Under the pieces are notes generated by a model. It ran no database searches. It worked only from the letters and a program-made list of their open reading frames with translations, and was not told the origin of the DNA. DNA of 12,046 nt from Methanosarcinales archaeon (GTDB taxonomy: Archaea; Halobacteriota; Methanosarcinia; Methanosarcinales; Methanocomedenaceae). The stretch covers positions 1 to 12,046 of the forward strand of contig JAUWTY010000016.1 in assembly GCA_030614485.1 (NCBI GenBank). Reading direction: 5' to 3'. A program made the position numbers and the translations under genes. The stretch's first letter is position 1. Each line of letters opens with the position of its first letter. Below are positions 6,572 through 12,046 of the stretch, in pieces.

Positions 6572-6614
6572 CCGTAACCTTTAAGTAGGTTTGTAGATTA
6601 GTTTGGTAATACGG
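6572..6614 (+). repeat. Interrupted inverted repeat in the mcr promoter/leader
   Basis: The arms ccgtaacc (6572-6579) and ggtaatacgg (6605-6614) pair over eight bases (ccgta/tacgg, then acc/ggt) with a two-base aa bulge and a 25-base loop. It sits just downstream of the main AT box, where an operator or a 5' leader hairpin would lie. Confidence 0.35.
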
Positions 6615-6695
6615 AAAATTGCATAGGGTGTTTGATACAATGCTAGGCCAAAAGGTGATATTTTGATAGGGTTGGGCTCTTCCTCTACTATTTTT

Positions 6696-6797
6696 ATGAG
6701 TCCGGTTCAAAATATTTCTATGGCTTATTCTTCATTACATCAATCACAATCAAGCGGTTTTCTGAAAATGTATAGGAGGATAAATAAGCGTGTCTGA
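6696..6797 (+). CDS. Possible 33-residue upstream ORF overlapping mcrB start
   Basis: An ATG at 6696 opens a 33-codon frame that ends at TGA 6795-6797, eight bases inside mcrB and in a different frame. The peptide starts MSPVQNISMAYSS and ends KMYRRINKRV; its last codons include the mcrB Shine-Dalgarno as an Arg-Arg pair. No good ribosome binding site precedes it and I recognise no family, so chance is a real possibility. If translated, ribosomes finishing here would end next to the mcrB GTG and could couple or modulate mcrB translation. Confidence 0.2.
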   Translation: MSPVQNISMAYSSLHQSQSSGFLKMYRRINKRV

Positions 6798-8094
6798 CAA
6801 AATAGACCTATATAGCGACAGAGGAGCTAAACTCAAGGCCGGAGTCGACCTTGCAGATATAAGCCCACTCAGAAACAAAGCTATTAAGAAAATCATCCAC
6901 GACACAAAGCGAACAGCTGCCGTGGATCTGGCCGGAGTCGAGAAAGCACTGGCTACTGGTAAATATGGCGGCAAAGGCCGACAGATTTCCGGTAGAACAC
7001 TGAAACTCGACGTGGTCAAGAACGCAGATGCTATCGTAAAGGCGGTTGCAGCATTAGTACAAGTCGATAATGGCGACGATACCAATGTCGTATCCCTTAA
7101 CGGCGGCAAACAGATGCTTGTACAGGTACCTTCTGCTCGAATAGAAGCAGGTGCTGAGTATGTGGCTTCCCTGACATGTGCATCAATGGCAACTGTCCAG
7201 GCTATGATTGATACCTTTGACCTGAACATGTTCAATGTTCCGGAGACCAAAGCAGCAATCATGGGACAGTACCCCCAGACCATGGATTTGGCTGGCGGTC
7301 ACGTCAAGTCAATCTTGGAAATCCCACAGAAAGATGAGGGTCTTGGCCACTCATTGAGGAATATCATGGCAAACCACTTGGCAGCAATAACCAAGAAGAA
7401 CGCCATGAACACAGCAGCCCTTGCAGGAATATATGAGCAGGCCGGTGTGTTCGAGATGGGCAATGCTCTTGGAATGTTCGAGAGAAACCAGCTGCTCGGT
7501 CTGGGATACCAGAACCTGAATGCAAACAACATCGTCTATAGCGTAACCAAGGATAACGGCGCAACCGGTACCGTCGGTACAGTTATGCACTCAATCGTTG
7601 AGCGTGGTATTACAGATGGTGTAATTGCAGTCGATAAGAAATTCGGTTCAGGATATAAGTGCTACAAAGCAAATGATGTATCTTTGTGGAACGCATATTG
7701 CGCAGCCGGAACTCTTGCAGCAAACCTGGTCAACTGCGGTGCAGGAAGATCACCACAGCACACTTCCTCAACACTGTTGTACTTTAACGACATGATTGAG
7801 AAAGAGACAGGTCTGCCAGGATGCGACTGGGGTAAGGTCCAGGGTACTGCAGTAGGATTCTCCTTCTTCAGTCACTCTATCTATGGCGGCGGCGGTCCTG
7901 GTGTGTTCAACGGTAACCACGTAGTTACCAGACACTCCCGAGGCTTCGCTATCCCATGCGTGTCAGCATCAGTATCACTCGACGCTGGTGTCCAGATGTT
8001 CACACCTGAGATGACATCTGGTCTTGTCGGAGAAGTGTACGGATCTGTGGAAGAATTCAGAGAGCCAATTAAGGCTATCGCAGGAGCGCTATAA
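6790..8094 (+). CDS. mcrB: Methyl-coenzyme M reductase, beta subunit
   Basis: McrB is the beta subunit of the alpha2beta2gamma2 MCR, which makes methane from methyl-CoM and CoB or, in reverse, activates methane. The 434 residues are close to the usual length (443 in Methanothermobacter marburgensis). The active-site block SFFSHSIYGGGGPG starts at S358: F359, H362 and Y365 correspond to Phe361, His364 and catalytic Tyr367 of M. marburgensis, and H377 to the CoB-contacting His379, all conserved with a constant offset of two. The N-terminus (SDKIDLYSDRGAKL) is typical. The start codon is GTG, with aggagg at 6774-6779, ten bases away. It is the first gene of mcrBDCGA; mcrD follows after 17 bases. 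Confidence 0.98.
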   Translation: MSDKIDLYSDRGAKLKAGVDLADISPLRNKAIKKIIHDTKRTAAVDLAGVEKALATGKYGGKGRQISGRTLKLDVVKNADAIVKAVAALVQVDNGDDTNVVSLNGGKQMLVQVPSARIEAGAEYVASLTCASMATVQAMIDTFDLNMFNVPETKAAIMGQYPQTMDLAGGHVKSILEIPQKDEGLGHSLRNIMANHLAAITKKNAMNTAALAGIYEQAGVFEMGNALGMFERNQLLGLGYQNLNANNIVYSVTKDNGATGTVGTVMHSIVERGITDGVIAVDKKFGSGYKCYKANDVSLWNAYCAAGTLAANLVNCGAGRSPQHTSSTLLYFNDMIEKETGLPGCDWGKVQGTAVGFSFFSHSIYGGGGPGVFNGNHVVTRHSRGFAIPCVSASVSLDAGVQMFTPEMTSGLVGEVYGSVEEFREPIKAIAGAL

Positions 8095-8111
8095 GAGCAT
8101 AGAGGATTTAA

Positions 8112-8639
8112 ATGGTTGATACAAATTCCGTTTCAGGTAATAAAAAGCCAATTCAGGTTGAGATATTCCCTCAACGTGTATTAATGCCCGATACAGCCGA
8201 ACAGTTGCTAAATGTGATTGATAAGGTTCCGGGTGTTATTCGGATGGTGATACAGGGCCCCAGTCTCCCTAACAGGGTAATGTGTGGTCCCGGAACAGGT
8301 TATCCGGTAAATCATCCGGACCGACGAATAATCAATGTGTCAGGTCATGCATTTGAACTGAACATCAGGTTGGGCCGGTTACAGATAGAAATTGAGGATC
8401 GAAGCGTCAAAGAGAAACTGCGACAGGCAGCAGCAGAAGTATTGCCGTTCCCATTCGAATTCAGGGAAGGTTTCTTTATACGCACTAAGGCTACGCTGAC
8501 GGATTATGCCAAGTACGGGTTTAAAAGTAAGACTGATGAATCCATCAATCTTGATGACGAACGCATGCTTGGATTGACAGATCCAAAGGCAAATGCCAAG
8601 GATCGCATTTGCATGTTAGAACCAACTAAGGAGAGTTAG
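8112..8639 (+). CDS. mcrD: Methyl-coenzyme M reductase operon protein D
   Basis: The 175-residue McrD is not part of the mature enzyme. It associates with MCR and is thought to help assembly or cofactor loading. Family segments are VEIFPQRVLMPDTAEQLLN (about 16-34), the GPSLPNRVMCGPGTGYPVNH stretch (about 49-68) and INVSGHAFELNIRLGRLQIEIED (about 74-96). The C-terminus is more variable. An agaggat Shine-Dalgarno (about 8100-8106) precedes the ATG. Position two in the operon matches Methanosarcina. The stop is three bases from the mcrC start, implying coupled translation. Confidence 0.96.
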   Translation: MVDTNSVSGNKKPIQVEIFPQRVLMPDTAEQLLNVIDKVPGVIRMVIQGPSLPNRVMCGPGTGYPVNHPDRRIINVSGHAFELNIRLGRLQIEIEDRSVKEKLRQAAAEVLPFPFEFREGFFIRTKATLTDYAKYGFKSKTDESINLDDERMLGLTDPKANAKDRICMLEPTKES

Positions 8640-8642
8640 ACC

Positions 8643-9260
8643 ATGTTCGGACGAGAAACACAGTGTGTGGATTGTAGAGAAAGCATGGGCCTTGGAAGAG
8701 GCGGCGGACTTGCCCAGCGGGGCACGCTGTCAGAGACCGGTAGGCCTGATGTGATTGCAGTCGCCATGTCTCCCGGACGTCGTCATATAACCAAACCCGT
8801 ATGTGAAATAACATACGGTCTCAGAAGGGAAGGAATTCAGGTTAGCGTACTGGTACTTACTGCCGGTGCTGGTGTCCCAGAAGATCTGACCGGGAAAACT
8901 ATTATGGGATATGGACCAAAATTCGGTCTGACCCCGGTAGAACTGGAACAGATCAAAAGGCATAAACTCCTGGTCCTGCATCTGGGAAATGTTGATTCGC
9001 ATGTAATTAGCAAGACCTTAGCATTCCTTAAATTCGTAGATATTCCAACCGTAATAGCTTGCCAGAATCCAATAGATTTTGAGCAGTTTGCCGAAGCAGG
9101 AATTAAGACAAGACTGGTTAAACCACGGCCCGAAAATATTCAGTCCGAGGGAACAGTCATGGAAATCGTTAGCGGAATTACAAGAGGAGAAACCTGTTCA
9201 AGGGAGAACCTCAATAAGATTGTAAAGTACGTTAAAACCATTAATCCACTAAATAATTAA
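8643..9260 (+). CDS. mcrC: Methyl-coenzyme M reductase operon protein C (activation component)
   Basis: The 205-residue McrC is a member of the complex that reductively activates the Ni(I) F430 centre in an ATP-dependent way. The start is highly characteristic: FGRETQCVDCRESMGLGRGGG with C8 and C11, then AQRGT, and the AVAMSPGRRHITKPVCEITYGLRREGIQVSV core (about 39-69). Later conserved pieces are FGLTPVELEQIKRHKLLVLHLGNV and the HVISKTLAF region. mcrC is in the operon as in Methanosarcina, whereas some lineages keep it elsewhere. Shine-Dalgarno ggaga lies inside the end of mcrD (8630-8634). Confidence 0.97.
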   Translation: MFGRETQCVDCRESMGLGRGGGLAQRGTLSETGRPDVIAVAMSPGRRHITKPVCEITYGLRREGIQVSVLVLTAGAGVPEDLTGKTIMGYGPKFGLTPVELEQIKRHKLLVLHLGNVDSHVISKTLAFLKFVDIPTVIACQNPIDFEQFAEAGIKTRLVKPRPENIQSEGTVMEIVSGITRGETCSRENLNKIVKYVKTINPLNN

Positions 9261-9275
9261 AGGAGATGAAATATT

Positions 9276-10022
9276 ATGGCATATACACCACAATATTATC
9301 CTGGCAGCACATCAGTTGCTGAAAACAGGCGCAAGCACATGTCCAACAACGTCGAGAAACTCAGAGAAATCTCTGATGAAGACGTTACAGCAGTGTTGGG
9401 ACACAGGGCACCTGGTACAGACTACCCAAGCACACATCCGCCACTGGCCGAGATGGGTGAACCCGATTGCCCGGTTAGGCAAATGGTAACACCTACACCC
9501 GGTACCGCAGCAGGCGACCGTGTACGATATGTACAGTGGGCAGATTCAATGTACAATGCACCTGCCACACCATACTGGAGATCATACCATGCAGCAATCA
9601 ACCACAGAGGTGTTGACCCTGGTACACTGTCCGGTAGGCAGGTCGTAGAGGCCCGTGAGAGAGATATGGAAGCAGTCGCAAAGGAGCAAATCGAGACTGA
9701 GATGACCTGTCCAGGTCTGGCCGGTCTGAGAGGCGCAACTGTGCACGGTCACTCTTGCAGGTTGCAGGAAGACGGTGTCATGTTCGATATGATCGACAGG
9801 CGCAGACTCGAAGGCGACGTGATCATTCAGGATAAGGATCAGGTCGGCGTACCAATTGACAGAAAGGTCAATATGGGTAAACCTATGTCTTCTGCGGAAG
9901 CAGCCAAGAGGACCACTTTCTATAGAGTGGGCAACGTGGCATTCAGGGACGATGCAGAAGTTGTTGAATGGACACAGAGAATTTGGGAACTTAGGTCCGT
10001 TTATGGGTACCAACCCAAATAA
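9276..10022 (+). CDS. mcrG: Methyl-coenzyme M reductase, gamma subunit
   Basis: McrG is the smallest MCR subunit, 248 residues here, the usual size. It helps close the active-site channel and contacts the sulfonate of CoM. Conserved stretches are AYTPQYYPGSTSVAENRRKHM at the N-terminus, VLGHRAPGTDYPSTHPPLAEMGEPDCP (about 40-66), GDRVRYVQWADSMYNAPATPYWR (80-102), the CPGLAGLRGATVHGHS block (145-159) and TTFYRVGNVAFRDDAEVVEW. The start follows an aaaggaga Shine-Dalgarno (9259-9266). It lies 15 bases after mcrC and 15 before mcrA. Confidence 0.98.
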   Translation: MAYTPQYYPGSTSVAENRRKHMSNNVEKLREISDEDVTAVLGHRAPGTDYPSTHPPLAEMGEPDCPVRQMVTPTPGTAAGDRVRYVQWADSMYNAPATPYWRSYHAAINHRGVDPGTLSGRQVVEARERDMEAVAKEQIETEMTCPGLAGLRGATVHGHSCRLQEDGVMFDMIDRRRLEGDVIIQDKDQVGVPIDRKVNMGKPMSSAEAAKRTTFYRVGNVAFRDDAEVVEWTQRIWELRSVYGYQPK

Positions 10023-10037
10023 TAGAGGTGATAAAGA

Positions 10038-11765
<1,728 letters not shown>

Positions 11766-11780
11766 ATACAAACAATTCAA

Positions 11781-11817
11781 TGTAGGTGTGATTCCACACC
11801 TACAACCTTTATTTTTT
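11781..11817 (+). terminator. Hairpin plus T-tract terminator of the mcr operon
   Basis: The arms tgtaggtgtg (11781-11790) and cacacctaca (11795-11804) form a perfect 10-bp stem with a four-base loop attc, followed by a T-rich stretch (11808-11817). It starts 15 bases after the mcrA stop. The hairpin may also stabilise the 3' end of this abundant mRNA. Confidence 0.75.
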
Positions 11818-11827
11818 CAATCTATAC

Positions 11828-11868
11828 ACTGAGTGGACAGCTTTTTCGTCTCAGTAGCAGTGATTTTT
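11828..11868 (+). terminator. Second hairpin/T-tract downstream of mcrA
   Basis: The arms actgag (11828-11833) and ctcagt (11850-11855) can pair over six bases with a 16-base loop; six T follow at 11863-11868. It is weaker than the first hairpin and could act as a backup terminator. Confidence 0.35.
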
Positions 11869-11925
11869 TCCTTTTGTAGTAGTAGTGGTTGTTTCTGTCT
11901 GTTTTGCCAGGTAAGAACAGAGATG

Positions 11926-12046
11926 TTATGGCTGGACAGTATTATGACTACCAATACTTTTTACTAATGAATACAGCAGATAAACTGCAGCCATGACCAG
12001 GATGATCGTGGCACCAGATGGGACGTCAGCTATATACGAGAGCCAT
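11926..12046 (-). CDS. ABC-3 family metal transporter permease (ZnuB/MntB-like), C-terminal end (partial)
   Basis: A minus-strand frame enters from the right edge and ends at TAA (11926-11928) after 39 visible codons. It contains WLSYIADVPSGATIILVMA, a transmembrane-type hydrophobic segment in which LSYxxDxPSGATIxL matches the last helix of ABC-3 permeases that import zinc or manganese. A short polar tail (KSIGSHNTVQP) follows. The rest of the gene lies outside the window. It converges on mcrA; the 160 bases between them hold only the terminator structures. Confidence 0.65.
   Translation of the reverse strand, partial: WLSYIADVPSGATIILVMAAVYLLYSLVKSIGSHNTVQP

Larger units (their letters stand above)
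6376..6789. other. Divergent mmp10-mcrB regulatory region
   Basis: This 414-base region is AT-rich on the mmp10 side and holds no substantial gene. It contains the minus-strand TATA candidate of mmp10 (6415-6421), an extended AT box for the mcr operon (about 6539-6566), a second TATA-like tttaagta (6580-6587), an interrupted inverted repeat (6572-6614), and a 33-codon ORF (6696-6797) that overlaps the mcrB start. If the main AT box is used, the mcr mRNA has a leader of roughly 200 bases. Confidence 0.6.

Noticed and set aside
6646..6672. Eight-codon mini-ORF (MLGQKVIF) in the mcr leader
   Set aside because: No ribosome binding site and a length easily reached by chance.
6750..7283. 177-codon antisense frame over the mcrB start
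   Set aside because: Opposite the conserved N-terminus of mcrB, low-complexity Ser/Ala/Leu composition, no family resemblance.

Overview
The window comes from a methane-metabolising archaeon. It carries a complete methyl-coenzyme M reductase operon in the order mcrB-D-C-G-A, archaeal/eukaryal-type ribosomal proteins (S19e, L39e, L31e, S8e), aIF6 and an archaeal PDCD5 homologue. From memory of reference sequences, the operon order and the McrA segments (HQGG, GRLGFFG, the [13 protein letters not shown] region) are closest to Methanosarcinales. A methanogen and an ANME-2-type anaerobic methanotroph would both fit, because the enzyme runs in both directions and nothing else in the window settles it.

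Layout. Bases 1-2773 (+) are a translation cluster: the tail of a YhbY-like RNA-binding protein, S19e, PDCD5 homologue, PP-loop ATPase, L39e, L31e and aIF6, tightly spaced and probably co-transcribed. A P-type-ATPase-like HAD phosphatase (2786-3598, -) converges on aIF6. An AT-rich gap with inverted repeats follows, then tRNA-Arg(CCU) with encoded CCA on the minus strand. Then come S8e (+), an AhpD-like carboxymuconolactone decarboxylase family protein (+), and Mmp10 (-), the radical SAM methylase that modifies an McrA arginine. Mmp10 is divergent from the mcr operon across a 414-base regulatory region. The operon fills 6790-11765 and ends in a perfect 10-bp hairpin plus T-tract. The C-terminus of an ABC-3 (ZnuB/MntB-like) metal transporter permease enters from the right edge on the minus strand.

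How the genes work together. McrA, McrB and McrG form the alpha2beta2gamma2 nickel-F430 enzyme; McrD and McrC assist maturation and activation; Mmp10 methylates the conserved McrA arginine (R292 here). The catalytic, cofactor and modified residues are almost all conserved and can be placed by position. The notable exception is Met353 in place of the usual glutamine just before catalytic Tyr354. I found no CRISPR array, insertion sequence or clearly new multi-gene system; the most interesting points are the McrA substitution, the mcrB leader (a 33-codon upstream ORF overlapping the mcrB start) and an unusual start site in the AhpD-like gene.
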